Virus record (IMG/VR): IMGVR_UViG_3300006162_000015
Location: 1-58,564 of that record
Origin: a virus
Direction: 5' to 3' (one strand)
DNA length: 58,564 nt
Part shown: positions 15,596 through 25,906 of the stretch, in pieces
Numbering within the stretch: the first letter of the stretch is position 1
Layout of the letters: the number at the start of each line of letters is the position of its first letter
The notes under the pieces: model-generated
What the model was told of the DNA's origin: nothing
What the model saw: the letters and a program-made list of their open reading frames with translations, nothing else
Databases searched by the model: none
Program-made: the position numbers and the translations under genes

Positions 15596-18370
15596 TCAGG
15601 ATTCACGAGACGACCTATCGCCTTCTGCTGCTTGGCTTGTAGTCTTATAAGCATTAGCGCCTTTTTTAAGCGACTTTGCTGCCTCGTTACTGGGTTTCTT
15701 TTGTTTGCCCTGGGGCTGAGGTTGCTGGGCCGGCTGCATTGTGCCTTGGGCCGCCTGGATCGAATTAGGCGTCATTGTAGAGTCTAATGGCTGTCCTAGG
15801 AATAAGCTTAGACTCATGCGTTGCTTATACGGTATGTGATCGCCGTTTTCGCCATGAATAGAAGTCATTTCATTTGATAGCTGTTGTGAGATTTGCTTAT
15901 AAAGACCAGGGTACATGCCTTGAAGGTCGTGCATATCGTTTACTTGGAGCGTACCGTTTTTTATTTTATTTAATACTAACATTGGATTAAGAGCAATATC
16001 TTGCGCGTTTTTATATCTGGTAATATCGGCTTGAGATGGCGGTATTGATTTGTCTAACGGGCCTTGCATTTGAGGCTTTGGTTTAAGGCCTTGAAGGTAT
16101 TGCATCGCACGAGTACTTGCTTGAGTAACAGATTGCTGATGAGGCGGTAAATAATGCCCTAAATCACCTGATTGGCTTTGGGCAAACTGTTGAGGGCTTT
16201 TTTCTGCCTTAGCCATTGCTTTGTCTAGCTTGTCTCTGTCGGCTTGGGCCGGCATGTTGTGCGCAGCAATTACCATCGCACCTGGTTTAAGAGTGTTTTT
16301 AACGGCCCTAGACAGCATGTTTTGGCCTTTATAAGTCTGATCTATAAAATCTATTGCTGCTTTAAGCCCTGGGGCCGATATAGGCTCGCTAGATGCTGCA
16401 AATCTAAGCATTGCAAGTTTTGCGGCTTCTGGCGCTTCTTTACCTAATCTCGTAGCTAGTTCGCCTAACAATAGACTAGAGCCTATACCGTGGCCTGACA
16501 TCATGCCTATCGCACCCATTGCAGACGTGCCTAAATGCTTTACCATGTTCCAAATACCTGCGGGCGTGCCAGAGTCTTTAGGGTTAGTCATTTGTTCTAA
16601 TACTCTCGCGCCGGCTTCTGCTCTTTGTATAAATTCGGGCGGCAAGATAGTATTAAGGTAAGTATCTTTACCGGCCTTGGTTTTTTCGATTATTTTGTTT
16701 AATTTATTTACATCTATAGGCATATCGTCTTTAGCTGCATTTATAGCAGGCTTTAAAAGAGATCTGCGTTCGTTTTTAATTACTTCGTTGAAAGCCTCTG
16801 GAAAATTTTTCTGTAAAAACTCAGCGCCCTCGGTATTATTTTTAATACCAAACTTCTTAAATACTTGTTCTGGCGTCATATTTTGGTCTAGTTGACGCAT
16901 AAAGTCCCTAGAATTATTAGAACGAATATTAAAGTGGTCTGAAAGCTGTTCTCTAATACCTTCTGCTTCAGCGTATTTTTGATTAAGGGCTTTACGCTCT
17001 GCAATCCAAGCAGCAGCTTCTTTAGAGGCATTTGGTATGCCTTCAGACTCCGCAGCAGAATTCATGATTATTTTGTCTTTAAAATCACGAATCATATCGC
17101 GTACTTGTTTATATGCAAGGCCAGATTCATTATCGCCTGCACGAAATGCTTTTGTAGCATCGTTTCTAAGCTCTGTATCGTACTTATCGTAATCGGCAAG
17201 GCTGCCAAAATCTAATTGGCGTTCGCCTGCTTTATAGAATATATCTGAATGAGGCGAATTAGGTGCATAACTAGTAACCCCTTTTTCGCGCAATTGATCC
17301 ATAAGCTTTAATTTATCGTTGTCGCTTGTAGATAACGTAGAAGCCTCTGCTTTACGCTTATCCATTGCTTCCCATAAAGGCTCAAACGTTTCTTTAATTT
17401 GACCGTTTATAGCGTCTTTAACGCTTTTACCGCCGTCGGCTTCGTCGTACGCCCTCATGTCTTCTATGCTAGATCCTAACGGCTCTACTACAGAGTTTGC
17501 GACGTTTTCTTTAAGGGCTTGTCGTTCAGCTAAATATTTAGGGTTTTCAGACCTTATAAGATTTTTAGACCACTCGTTTGCTGTAGGGCTTTCAGAAAGG
17601 TCTGCTGCCTGTAATGGAGTAGTAGTATCGTGTATGCCTAAGGTCTTAAGATCGTTTATAATCTCGTCTGGCGGTTTGATTATACTTTCGCCATTCCATC
17701 GCTTAGCAACAGTATTTAATAGCTGTTCTACTTTAGGGCCGGCGGTCGCCTTCCATAACGGCGATACTACGCCTGTAACGGCTGCGCCTGTCGCACCGCC
17801 TAATACCGCTCCTAACCCTGTATTTATAATAGCAGATTCGGCACTAGTATCAGGATCGTTTAAAAGCATTTTACCGACTTCGTCTGAGCCGGTAAGTACT
17901 GCCATCTCGGCTGCTTGCTGTACTGCACTAGAACCTATTTTATGAGTAAGGCTTGCGCCTTCTGCTGCTTCTGATAATCCTGCAATTCCTTTTGCGCCTT
18001 CGCCTATTTCAGACAGAAGACTTGCAGCACCTGTATCAGTAGCGATACCGCCTACTAGGCCGGCTGCTTCGCCTAAACCAGACGATATAGGATTAGTTTT
18101 TTGTCTTGCAAGGATCGACTGAGGCGATACGCCTAGACCCTGCTCTATTACATTAGACACTGGTGCAGATAGCAACCCGCGCCCAGCACCTTCTAATGCT
18201 GTAATCGCCTGCTGGCCTGTACTTCCGTATCGCTCTTCGTCTGATTGAAATTCATTTTCAGGAATAAAATCAGGCGTTGAGCCTGGGGTTTTAATTCCTT
18301 GATCGGTCTGAGATGTAGGTTGAGCCTGAGGCATTTGTGCGTCAGGAATAAAATCAGGCGTTTCTGCCAT
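15596..18370 (-). CDS. Large internal virion or ejection protein
   Basis: 924 residues. It starts with two copies of PDFIP motifs in a Pro/Gln-rich leader, followed by small-residue-rich, possibly membrane-active segments (AIINTGLGAVLGGATGAAVT, around 185-205), long charged helices, and a Gln/Pro-rich tail. Size, composition and place among tail genes suggest a protein ejected with the DNA. No enzyme motif is evident. Confidence 0.6.
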   Translation of the reverse strand: MAETPDFIPDAQMPQAQPTSQTDQGIKTPGSTPDFIPENEFQSDEERYGSTGQQAITALEGAGRGLLSAPVSNVIEQGLGVSPQSILARQKTNPISSGLGEAAGLVGGIATDTGAASLLSEIGEGAKGIAGLSEAAEGASLTHKIGSSAVQQAAEMAVLTGSDEVGKMLLNDPDTSAESAIINTGLGAVLGGATGAAVTGVVSPLWKATAGPKVEQLLNTVAKRWNGESIIKPPDEIINDLKTLGIHDTTTPLQAADLSESPTANEWSKNLIRSENPKYLAERQALKENVANSVVEPLGSSIEDMRAYDEADGGKSVKDAINGQIKETFEPLWEAMDKRKAEASTLSTSDNDKLKLMDQLREKGVTSYAPNSPHSDIFYKAGERQLDFGSLADYDKYDTELRNDATKAFRAGDNESGLAYKQVRDMIRDFKDKIIMNSAAESEGIPNASKEAAAWIAERKALNQKYAEAEGIREQLSDHFNIRSNNSRDFMRQLDQNMTPEQVFKKFGIKNNTEGAEFLQKNFPEAFNEVIKNERRSLLKPAINAAKDDMPIDVNKLNKIIEKTKAGKDTYLNTILPPEFIQRAEAGARVLEQMTNPKDSGTPAGIWNMVKHLGTSAMGAIGMMSGHGIGSSLLLGELATRLGKEAPEAAKLAMLRFAASSEPISAPGLKAAIDFIDQTYKGQNMLSRAVKNTLKPGAMVIAAHNMPAQADRDKLDKAMAKAEKSPQQFAQSQSGDLGHYLPPHQQSVTQASTRAMQYLQGLKPKPQMQGPLDKSIPPSQADITRYKNAQDIALNPMLVLNKIKNGTLQVNDMHDLQGMYPGLYKQISQQLSNEMTSIHGENGDHIPYKQRMSLSLFLGQPLDSTMTPNSIQAAQGTMQPAQQPQPQGKQKKPSNEAAKSLKKGANAYKTTSQAAEGDRSSRES

Positions 18371-18373
18371 AAG

Positions 18374-20710
18374 TTATTTTACCTTTTGCCAGCCGCCGTT
18401 TACTTTACGGTATTGGGCTCCGTTATATGTTTTTACTTCGGGCTCAGATTGTTCTGCAGGTTTTTGTGTAGGTAGACCATAATTGCTTTTAAGCGTGTTT
18501 AGCTGCATTTGGTTAGACTCTAAAATTGTTTTAATTTTAGGCTGAGAGCTAAGAGTTTTTAAAGCGCCTGCAGGGTTATCATCTACAAATTTTTCTAACA
18601 ATGGTTTTTCAGACTCGCGAAACACGGTGCCTAACAAACCTTCTCTAATAGCCTGTTGTAATATCTGGGCTTTTTGAACACCTATATTATATTCAGCAGA
18701 CCCAGGTACTAGATTAGTGTGAGTCTTAGAGTAGTTTAGCACGTCTTTACCGATACTGTCTAGCTTTTGATGCGCGACTAACTCAGATCTTACTGCTTCA
18801 GGCACTGGTATTTTTGATATACCTACGCCAGGTACTAATAACTGTTGGTATTCTGCGGCTTGTTTAGGGTCGACTGCACGCATGTAATTAAGCATATGCT
18901 CAAAGCCTGCGGTATTAGATGGATCGCCGTTATTGCCGTCGGTATAGCTCATAAGGGCTTTGCGCATCGTAAGACCCATTGCAAGCGGCGCCATTTGCTG
19001 CTGTAACTGGCTTTTAGCGTTTAGAGCGGCTGCTTTTGCAAGCGGAGTAGCGGCCTTAGCGGCTGCCTGATCTAATTGGTTTGCTACTATATCTGACTGC
19101 ATAAGGCGCGTCATATCTGTAGCGTCTCGCATATTACCGAATTGGCGAAGGTTTGCTTCTAATAGCGTCTTTTTAGCGCCAAGATTTTGGACTTGAGCGT
19201 TAATATTCTGATCCATTTGGTATTTAAGAAAATCTATTGCAGCGTTTGGTTTGCTGCTAGGATTAAACCCTGCAAGTATCATACCAAGGCCTGCTGCGAT
19301 TTTACTGTGGCTGCCGTTGCCGTTAGCATCGCCTATCCAATATTTATTAGGATCAATATAACCGTTTTGGATATCTGCAATGTGGTCTAATCGTTCTTTA
19401 TTAAGAGCGTCGTAATTAGTCTGATACCTGTTCATGGCATCAGTTTTAACGCGTTCCGCATCTTGTAAAACTTGAGATCTATCTTGACCTAGTTGACCTA
19501 ACGCTGTTGCTTGTTGATTAATACCCGCCATACCTGAATTATAGGCGCCGCTGAGCATGTCTTCATAAGAAGGCATTCCAGGCTTTGCAGGAGGGTTACC
19601 AGCAGGCGGTTGTACTGCCCCCGGCGCAGGCGCGTTAGGATCATTTTGGGTTTGATCTTGAGGCTGTTGAGGCTCGCCAAGGCCTAGGTTTTGCTTTGCT
19701 TGGGCAAAAGCATCTTGCTGCTGCTTAGATTGATCTTGCATTACCTGCTGTTGGGCGTGTTCTTTATCTAACTGGACTTCGGCCTGTTGTTCTGCAGGTA
19801 GATTTATATCTGATGGTGTTTTGCCTGATTGAAAATCAAACTTCTGATTTTGCATTTTTTGATACATATCAGGAGTAGGGGCTTTACCAAGACTTGCGAC
19901 ATGCTGTCTATCTACACTATCGTTATAAAGATGTTGAAAGTGTTCTCGTTCTGGGTTTACTTGAGAAGGCTTTGGAGTCATGTCCATAGCCTGTTGCATC
20001 ATGCTATCTTCTGGTGCAGGATTAGCCGAATTAGGGTCTAGATTGGTCGGGGCATCGTCACTTTTAGATACAAGATCGTCTGAGGACGCGTATTTTTTAC
20101 GGATAACGCCGCCGCATGCCTGGCAAGTCTCAGAGCCTGGGTGACCAGGGACTACGCCGCCGTCGGCTTCTCGGATTATTACTTTACCCCAACCTGAGTC
20201 TATACGAGATGTAGGATTGCCGGCAGTACCGCCTTGTTCTGGAGTTTCTTCTTGCGTAGCTTCGCCGCCTTGGGCCATTTGCGGCTGTTTTGGTTGCCAT
20301 TCAGGCAATTCGCCTGTCTGTTCAAAATGCTGAGCAGCGGCTTTTTGTTCTGGAGTTCTAACATCTCTAGAAGTATCTACTGGGACTTGGTTTTGTGGGG
20401 TAGGTTGGATTGCATTCTGGCCTTCAACGCCCATTGCAGTATTTGCTTTAGAGCCCCAGTTGTTTAGTATAGATTCTACATCACCGCCGTCTGCCATCAT
20501 AGCGCCTTTATGGGCTGCTTGATCTGATTCCGCAGGCGTTGCTGCTTGTTTAGCTATTGCCGATAAAGCTGAAAGGGCTTTTTGGTTTTCTGGGCTTAAC
20601 GCACTATGTGCAAGGCGTATAGAATGCCCGTCTTTATGCTGTAAAGTCGTGTACTTGTCGTCCGAATGGACGTGCTTCATTTTACTGAAGTCTAGCTTTA
20701 CGTTAGCCAT
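18374..20710 (-). CDS. Large virion protein with Gln-rich middle
   Basis: 778 residues. The N-terminal LDFSKMKHVHSDDKYTTLQH and MADGG motifs recur in virion genes of environmental podoviruses that I recognise only by pattern. The middle is Gln/Pro/Asn-rich; the C-terminal half is helical (long segments around 390-650). Contains a CQACGG pair near residue 200. Probably an internal virion or ejection protein working with its neighbours. Confidence 0.55.
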   Translation of the reverse strand: MANVKLDFSKMKHVHSDDKYTTLQHKDGHSIRLAHSALSPENQKALSALSAIAKQAATPAESDQAAHKGAMMADGGDVESILNNWGSKANTAMGVEGQNAIQPTPQNQVPVDTSRDVRTPEQKAAAQHFEQTGELPEWQPKQPQMAQGGEATQEETPEQGGTAGNPTSRIDSGWGKVIIREADGGVVPGHPGSETCQACGGVIRKKYASSDDLVSKSDDAPTNLDPNSANPAPEDSMMQQAMDMTPKPSQVNPEREHFQHLYNDSVDRQHVASLGKAPTPDMYQKMQNQKFDFQSGKTPSDINLPAEQQAEVQLDKEHAQQQVMQDQSKQQQDAFAQAKQNLGLGEPQQPQDQTQNDPNAPAPGAVQPPAGNPPAKPGMPSYEDMLSGAYNSGMAGINQQATALGQLGQDRSQVLQDAERVKTDAMNRYQTNYDALNKERLDHIADIQNGYIDPNKYWIGDANGNGSHSKIAAGLGMILAGFNPSSKPNAAIDFLKYQMDQNINAQVQNLGAKKTLLEANLRQFGNMRDATDMTRLMQSDIVANQLDQAAAKAATPLAKAAALNAKSQLQQQMAPLAMGLTMRKALMSYTDGNNGDPSNTAGFEHMLNYMRAVDPKQAAEYQQLLVPGVGISKIPVPEAVRSELVAHQKLDSIGKDVLNYSKTHTNLVPGSAEYNIGVQKAQILQQAIREGLLGTVFRESEKPLLEKFVDDNPAGALKTLSSQPKIKTILESNQMQLNTLKSNYGLPTQKPAEQSEPEVKTYNGAQYRKVNGGWQKVK

Positions 20711-21258
20711 TAAAAATCACCTGCATAAGCAAATTGATTAGTAGTTTTGCGCCTTAATTGCCAAGCTAATGTTGATTTTATAATATTGTGCGCGTAAGCT
20801 GCTTCTCGGATACTTTCGTATAAAATACCAGTTTCAAGATTTATAACTTTTTTACCTTTAAATTCGGTCGCAATGCTAATTCTCTGACCTTTTTTCCAAG
20901 TAGCAGAATGTACTAATTTCTTGCCTTTCTTAGAAATGCTTATTTTTCTTTTTGTTTCTTCTGTTCTTAAAAATCCGCCTTCTCCGCCAGTAGTAAGATT
21001 GTAGCCATTAGGCGCTAAAGTATTATACTCTTTAATGTATTTAATTTCTTTCTTATTTAACTCTTCTGAAGAATTACATTTTTCTAACACAGACCAAATA
21101 AAATCGTTTTTACCGTATTTTTTAATCGCAGAGCCAAAAGCATTATTACGCCTATTACAGTCGTCAAAATGGCCTTGCTGACGATTTTTTAATGCCTGTC
21201 TAGTTTGGCCTATATAACTTTTTCCCGATGTTTTACTCGTAGCTTTATATATAATCAT
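20710..21258 (-). CDS. GIY-YIG homing endonuclease
   Basis: 182 residues. Related to GIY-YIG nucleases: MIIYKATSKTSGKSYIGQT (catalytic Tyr and Arg region), KKYGKNDFIWSVLE, and later NGYNLTTGGEGG, then NUMOD-like DNA-binding repeats (TEETKRKISISKKGKK). A free-standing mobile gene inserted between two virion genes; its start and stop each overlap the neighbours by one base (TAATG), leaving no disruption. Confidence 0.88.
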   Translation of the reverse strand: MIIYKATSKTSGKSYIGQTRQALKNRQQGHFDDCNRRNNAFGSAIKKYGKNDFIWSVLEKCNSSEELNKKEIKYIKEYNTLAPNGYNLTTGGEGGFLRTEETKRKISISKKGKKLVHSATWKKGQRISIATEFKGKKVINLETGILYESIREAAYAHNIIKSTLAWQLRRKTTNQFAYAGDF

Positions 21259-22457
21259 TATTTTTTTGCTCTGTGTTTACCTGAAATTATATCCGCCACA
21301 AATTTATGTGCTTGCCATTGAGGATTTTTGGATTGAAGAATCGCATTAGGTATGATTATATCACCTTCGTTTAATGTTTTAGGTACTACATCATTACGAT
21401 AGTCATTGCCAGGGTATTTAGGCTTACCAGGTATTTTTTCGCCGTCTAATGGAGACTTTTTACCTTCAGCTACTTTTTTTACGTCGTTTTTGTGTATTCT
21501 TATTTCTCCTTTTGAAACTAGCGCAGGTACTTTACCGCCTTCAGCCATTTTCATTTGAGACATTGGTTGCATTTGTTTTAATGGTTGCATTGTAGGCATA
21601 GTGCCTAACATGTGACGAGCAGCAAAAGATTGAGGGCCTGATACTGGTGAAGGAGTTTGACCGCCTTGGGCCATTTTTACTTCTCCGCCGTCTGCAAAAC
21701 CGCGTTGGGCTTGTATTGCAGGAGAATTATAATCAGTAGGGCTACTAAACATATTACTAATACCGCTAGCAATAGCACCGCCAGGTATCATTTGTGCAGC
21801 AGAGCCTAAAGCTCCTGTAATACTACCTAGTAAATTCTGTTGGCCTTGGGCTGCTGTATTGGCTATACTTGCGTTTGCGCTATTAGCGTTTTGCTGAAGG
21901 CCATATAGATTGCCTTGGTTTTGAAGGCCGAATTGATTAAGATTAGTAAGCCCAGTCTGCTGCTGATTTACTTGTGTATTTGCAAGGTTAGCCATGTTGG
22001 CTTGCTGGCCTTGAAGGGCTTGCATAGCTGCAAGCTGTTGTTGGGCTTGCATCGTAGCGCCTTGGCCTGCTGCTTGCTGCTGGGTATTAGCGCCTTGCAT
22101 TGCGGCTTGACGTGCTTCTAACCCTACGTTAGCGCCTGCGCCTCTCTGGCCTGCCATTAAAGCAGACTGTGCTGCAATGTTTTGGCCTGTTGCTTGATTA
22201 AGTGCGGCTTGCGCAGGATTAGGGCCTGTACCGTTAGCTACGCCTTGGAGTTGATTTGCAAGTGCTTGCTGTTGACCAAATACTGAAGATTGATTACCGA
22301 GGCCGTTTTGGCCTTGTAGTGCGTTTACGAATGATTGCTGTTGGGTTATATCGTTATTTACTGTGTTATTTGCTTGCGATAACTGTGCAGACGAAGGGCC
22401 TACGGCCTGATAACTCATGCCTTTACCGCCGCCTAAAAGACCTGAAACAAAGCTCAT
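21258..22457 (-). CDS. Gln/Ala-rich virion protein with MADGG-type C-terminus
   Basis: 399 residues. The first 220 are a low-complexity Gln/Ala/Asn helix, typical of ejected or pore-forming virion proteins. After a hydrophobic Gly-rich turn come FADGGEV and KMAEGGKVPALVSKGEIRI motifs and a compact basic C-terminal domain. The same [AE]DGG/EGG motif occurs in the proteins at 18374 and 45484, suggesting a common packaging or assembly signal. Confidence 0.6.
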   Translation of the reverse strand: MSFVSGLLGGGKGMSYQAVGPSSAQLSQANNTVNNDITQQQSFVNALQGQNGLGNQSSVFGQQQALANQLQGVANGTGPNPAQAALNQATGQNIAAQSALMAGQRGAGANVGLEARQAAMQGANTQQQAAGQGATMQAQQQLAAMQALQGQQANMANLANTQVNQQQTGLTNLNQFGLQNQGNLYGLQQNANSANASIANTAAQGQQNLLGSITGALGSAAQMIPGGAIASGISNMFSSPTDYNSPAIQAQRGFADGGEVKMAQGGQTPSPVSGPQSFAARHMLGTMPTMQPLKQMQPMSQMKMAEGGKVPALVSKGEIRIHKNDVKKVAEGKKSPLDGEKIPGKPKYPGNDYRNDVVPKTLNEGDIIIPNAILQSKNPQWQAHKFVADIISGKHRAKK

Positions 22458-22464
22458 AACACTC

Positions 22465-22902
22465 CTATAGCTTTAAAGATAGAATCGAATGATTTATCTT
22501 AGTGAAACCAGTAGCTTCGGCCCTTACCGTAATCGCCAAGTCAGTAGTAAAAGCTATAATGCCTTCTAATTTCAGTGCTTTAGCCTCATTTATAAGGGCG
22601 TCGACTACTAAATTAATTGCTTCGTGCCTGATTACACTACCAAATACCGGATTACTACAAAGGCCGTCTAACTGTGCAATTACGTCACATTCTACGCGAC
22701 GAAGAAAACCTGCTGCGACTGGGTGCTCGCCTAACATAGCGATATAACCTATTTTTGGAATAGTTTTATTAGTAATCTGGCGAAAGCCGGGGTATTCTTG
22801 CGCTTCTAGCATTTCGTATAAAAGTACTAGATCTGTTGGTTTAAATACTCTTAGCTTAATTTGAGCCAAAACTTCTGCCAGCTCGTTGTGTACGGAATCC
22901 AC
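22465..22902 (-). CDS. GNAT-like acetyltransferase fold protein
   Basis: 145 residues with alternating beta strands and helices of the GNAT type (IGYIAMLGEHPVAAGFLRRV, then VVDALINEAKALKLEGIIAF). The acetyl-CoA binding loop is poorly conserved, so activity is doubtful. Similar GNAT-like genes are found among podovirus tail genes. The start overlaps the upstream gene by 47 bases; a later start is possible. Confidence 0.6.
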   Translation of the reverse strand: MDSVHNELAEVLAQIKLRVFKPTDLVLLYEMLEAQEYPGFRQITNKTIPKIGYIAMLGEHPVAAGFLRRVECDVIAQLDGLCSNPVFGSVIRHEAINLVVDALINEAKALKLEGIIAFTTDLAITVRAEATGFTKINHSILSLKL

Positions 22903-25900
22903 GTTTAGTACCTACTACAAGATTAAGGCCAGAAAGAGATAGTCCTTGGCCTGGGTTTACGCCGTATGATGCATCGTATACTTCTTGAAACGTAATCTGA
23001 AAACTTTCGCATTTTTGGTTTGCGGGGAAGAAACGAGCTTCAAATACGTTTGTATCTGTATTACCGCCCCACGGACCGCCAGAACCCCACTGTGCTTCTC
23101 CGCCCCAGTTAGGCGCGTAATTATCAGGAGTTATAGTAATATTCTGTACAGATCCTGGGTTATAGTTATATGCGATATTAACGTCTAGCGTAAAAGGCGT
23201 GTAATAAGTACCTAACAAATACCCAAAGTAAAAACGCTCAAATCCTTGTAATCCTGCGATATTTATCCAGGCAGTTGTAACTTTCATAAGTACAGGCGTA
23301 GAGCCATCTACAAATACGTTTGGCGTTTCTTGAAATACCTGGCCATAAGAATTTAAATAAGTCTGATAGCCTTGGTATAACGTACCAGATACAGCCGCTA
23401 CGTTGCTATGCGTACCCCATTGGCTGACGAAGTAGTCGTACATAAGGGTTATATTGTTATTAAGTATAAATCGGACTTGGTTGGTACCTGGTATTGCTTG
23501 CGCCGATACTACTGGAATAGAGTTATACGCTTCTACTGGAGAACCTATGTAATTAGTAGAAAGGTCTCTGCCTAATAACCATATGCCTTTATCAGATTGA
23601 AACATAAGGCCATGAGGCATAAGTACGATACTATTAGGGTTTGTACACCCTACGCTACTAGTAATGAATATAGGGTCAGAGTATTGGCTATTCGCCCCGG
23701 TATTATCAGGGCCTATACCGTTAATGTAATATATCGCGTCTTTTTTAAAGACTATTAGCTTATCATCCATCGGGTAAAGTGCTGTTATAACGCCAGTAGA
23801 TCCTTGTGCGCCCGATGTGGGGGCGACATAAATAGTAAGTAAATCTGACATTTCTACAGGAGTTGCTTCGATTACTTGTTTTGAATACCAAAGAAGGTTT
23901 TGGTCTTCTGCATCTACAAGCCAAAGCCTGTTATTAAACAAGGTGCTTGCAGTAGATGCAGGCGCGGCTATATCTTCTACGACTCCGCCTGTAGTATACA
24001 GTATTGCGTTACCTACTATTGCCGAGTCTGCAAACGTATCAGTAATAGTAACGTAATCTACGGTCGTATCGTTTAATATAGGGCTTGTAATACTAGTAAA
24101 TTGGTAATAAATCTGCTGGCTTAGACTCCAGCGATAGCCTACAATCCGTACAGGGTTAGGCGGTAGTTTAGATGTTAGTCGTAACGTCGGTACGTAAATC
24201 GTATTAGTACTTGTAGTACCTGTAGTTACTTGAGATATAGGAATACTTGGTGCGGATCTATGAAGGTTACCTGCAGCATCGGTCCATTCGTACGTAAACT
24301 GGTAATAATAGGTACCGGCAGTAATACTACCGCCCGAGGCCGAAGTAGAGATAGTCTGAGCTTCTGGCCATACGTGAAAGCCATGTTCTACTGGCTTTAC
24401 GCCGTCATATTCCCATAGTTGTCCACCTGTAAGATGTAATGCGCCTGCAATTTCGCTAGTATATTGCTGGTTATCGTTTATAGTAAACGTAGCAAGGTTA
24501 ATCCCTGTTTGGCTATATATTGCAGCAGACGGGAGTCCTGAGTTTGTTACTTTATTTACAGACGTTAAAAAGTCTTTATAAAGATAAGGTACGTTAAAAG
24601 TATTGTTATAAAATGATACTGACGGTAAGATTTGGGTCGATTCGTACCCGCCGCCGTTAGAGTAGGCTAGGCGCATATATATCTGGCCTGTACTGTCTAT
24701 TAAAAAGTACGTAGGCTGCATAGATACAATTTCGCCGTCTGCAGACGTTGCCTGGTACCCATACGCTACTAACATGTAAATCGTACTGTTATTTACAAAC
24801 GGCTTAGATGCAAGGCCTACAGACCTTAATATTATTGCCGTAGACCCTGGCGTACCTGCGCCTGTAGTAGCAGGGGGCGTAATACTAGTACTTGAAATGT
24901 AATTTTGGTTAGTATTAGATAATTGCGTTACTTGATTGGTAGTTTCAAAGTAAATATTTAATACCCCGTTTTGGAATATACTGGATAAAGTTGCGATGTT
25001 GCTGGCAGATATTACTGTAGTGGCCGTCATTATAGGCCCTAAGTTAAAAGAATAACTAACTGATTGTCCTGTACTTCCGCCGTAATAAGTCACATAAACT
25101 CTAGAAGAAGCCGAGTCTGCTGTTACTGATACTAAACTAGAAGCCGATGATGTAGTAATGTTCTGCGCAGACGCTACTATAAGAGAATTGTTCAAAAACG
25201 AGACTTTAACCGAACTAGAAGAAGCCGACCAAGCCAAATATAGCGTATTATTTACCACGTATCCGTCATAACCGTCTGTAATAGCCGATACCGACGAACT
25301 TATATTAGCGGCTGATTTAGGATAGTTTATATTCATTATAGGAATAGCTACGTATCTGAGAGTAGGCGTAGAAATTATAGTCGCCATATACGTTACTATA
25401 AAATAATTACCTAATACAAACGTCCTAGGGTTTATAGAGGTAGATTCTAAAGCAACTGCAGGAATTATTTGCTTGCCTGACACGCTGTCTGATATCTGGT
25501 AATAGGCAATTCCTGAGTCTTCATATGAAGTACATAAAAGTCCATTAGACGCGATTGCGGCGTCTGGGCTTGATTGAGCAGTACTTTTACGAACTATCGG
25601 GTTGACTGATAACTGGACTGGCTGTATAAGGCCTTTATTGAGCCACTGGTTATTATCTGCGTTGTAGGCATATAGGTTACTACCTGTAGCTACAAGGCCG
25701 CCGCCATAAGTGTTTAAATTAGTCTGGAGGGTATTTGGTAGATTAGTAAGGTTTTGAAACCCATTACGCTTAGTAAGCCTGCCAGTAGTAGTAAATACCG
25801 AGTTTTGAAGTAGCGTAAAGCTATCCATAGGTATTTGATATGGATCAGTCTTTGTCTCCATACCTTTAACAAAGTTAATAGATACTGGTTGCTTGTTAAG

Positions 25901-25906
25901 AGCCAT
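22856..25906 (-). CDS. Large tail or DNA-stabilisation protein
   Basis: 1016 residues. The N-terminus FVKGMETKTDPYQIPMDSF and the long beta-strand-rich body (propeller-like repeats, many Tyr, Asn and Ser) match the pattern of phage stabilisation or tail hub proteins such as P22 gp10-like families. Probably part of the tail tube or its plug. Assignment is by pattern only. Confidence 0.6.
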   Translation of the reverse strand: MALNKQPVSINFVKGMETKTDPYQIPMDSFTLLQNSVFTTTGRLTKRNGFQNLTNLPNTLQTNLNTYGGGLVATGSNLYAYNADNNQWLNKGLIQPVQLSVNPIVRKSTAQSSPDAAIASNGLLCTSYEDSGIAYYQISDSVSGKQIIPAVALESTSINPRTFVLGNYFIVTYMATIISTPTLRYVAIPIMNINYPKSAANISSSVSAITDGYDGYVVNNTLYLAWSASSSSVKVSFLNNSLIVASAQNITTSSASSLVSVTADSASSRVYVTYYGGSTGQSVSYSFNLGPIMTATTVISASNIATLSSIFQNGVLNIYFETTNQVTQLSNTNQNYISSTSITPPATTGAGTPGSTAIILRSVGLASKPFVNNSTIYMLVAYGYQATSADGEIVSMQPTYFLIDSTGQIYMRLAYSNGGGYESTQILPSVSFYNNTFNVPYLYKDFLTSVNKVTNSGLPSAAIYSQTGINLATFTINDNQQYTSEIAGALHLTGGQLWEYDGVKPVEHGFHVWPEAQTISTSASGGSITAGTYYYQFTYEWTDAAGNLHRSAPSIPISQVTTGTTSTNTIYVPTLRLTSKLPPNPVRIVGYRWSLSQQIYYQFTSITSPILNDTTVDYVTITDTFADSAIVGNAILYTTGGVVEDIAAPASTASTLFNNRLWLVDAEDQNLLWYSKQVIEATPVEMSDLLTIYVAPTSGAQGSTGVITALYPMDDKLIVFKKDAIYYINGIGPDNTGANSQYSDPIFITSSVGCTNPNSIVLMPHGLMFQSDKGIWLLGRDLSTNYIGSPVEAYNSIPVVSAQAIPGTNQVRFILNNNITLMYDYFVSQWGTHSNVAAVSGTLYQGYQTYLNSYGQVFQETPNVFVDGSTPVLMKVTTAWINIAGLQGFERFYFGYLLGTYYTPFTLDVNIAYNYNPGSVQNITITPDNYAPNWGGEAQWGSGGPWGGNTDTNVFEARFFPANQKCESFQITFQEVYDASYGVNPGQGLSLSGLNLVVGTKRGFRTQRAGRSFGSN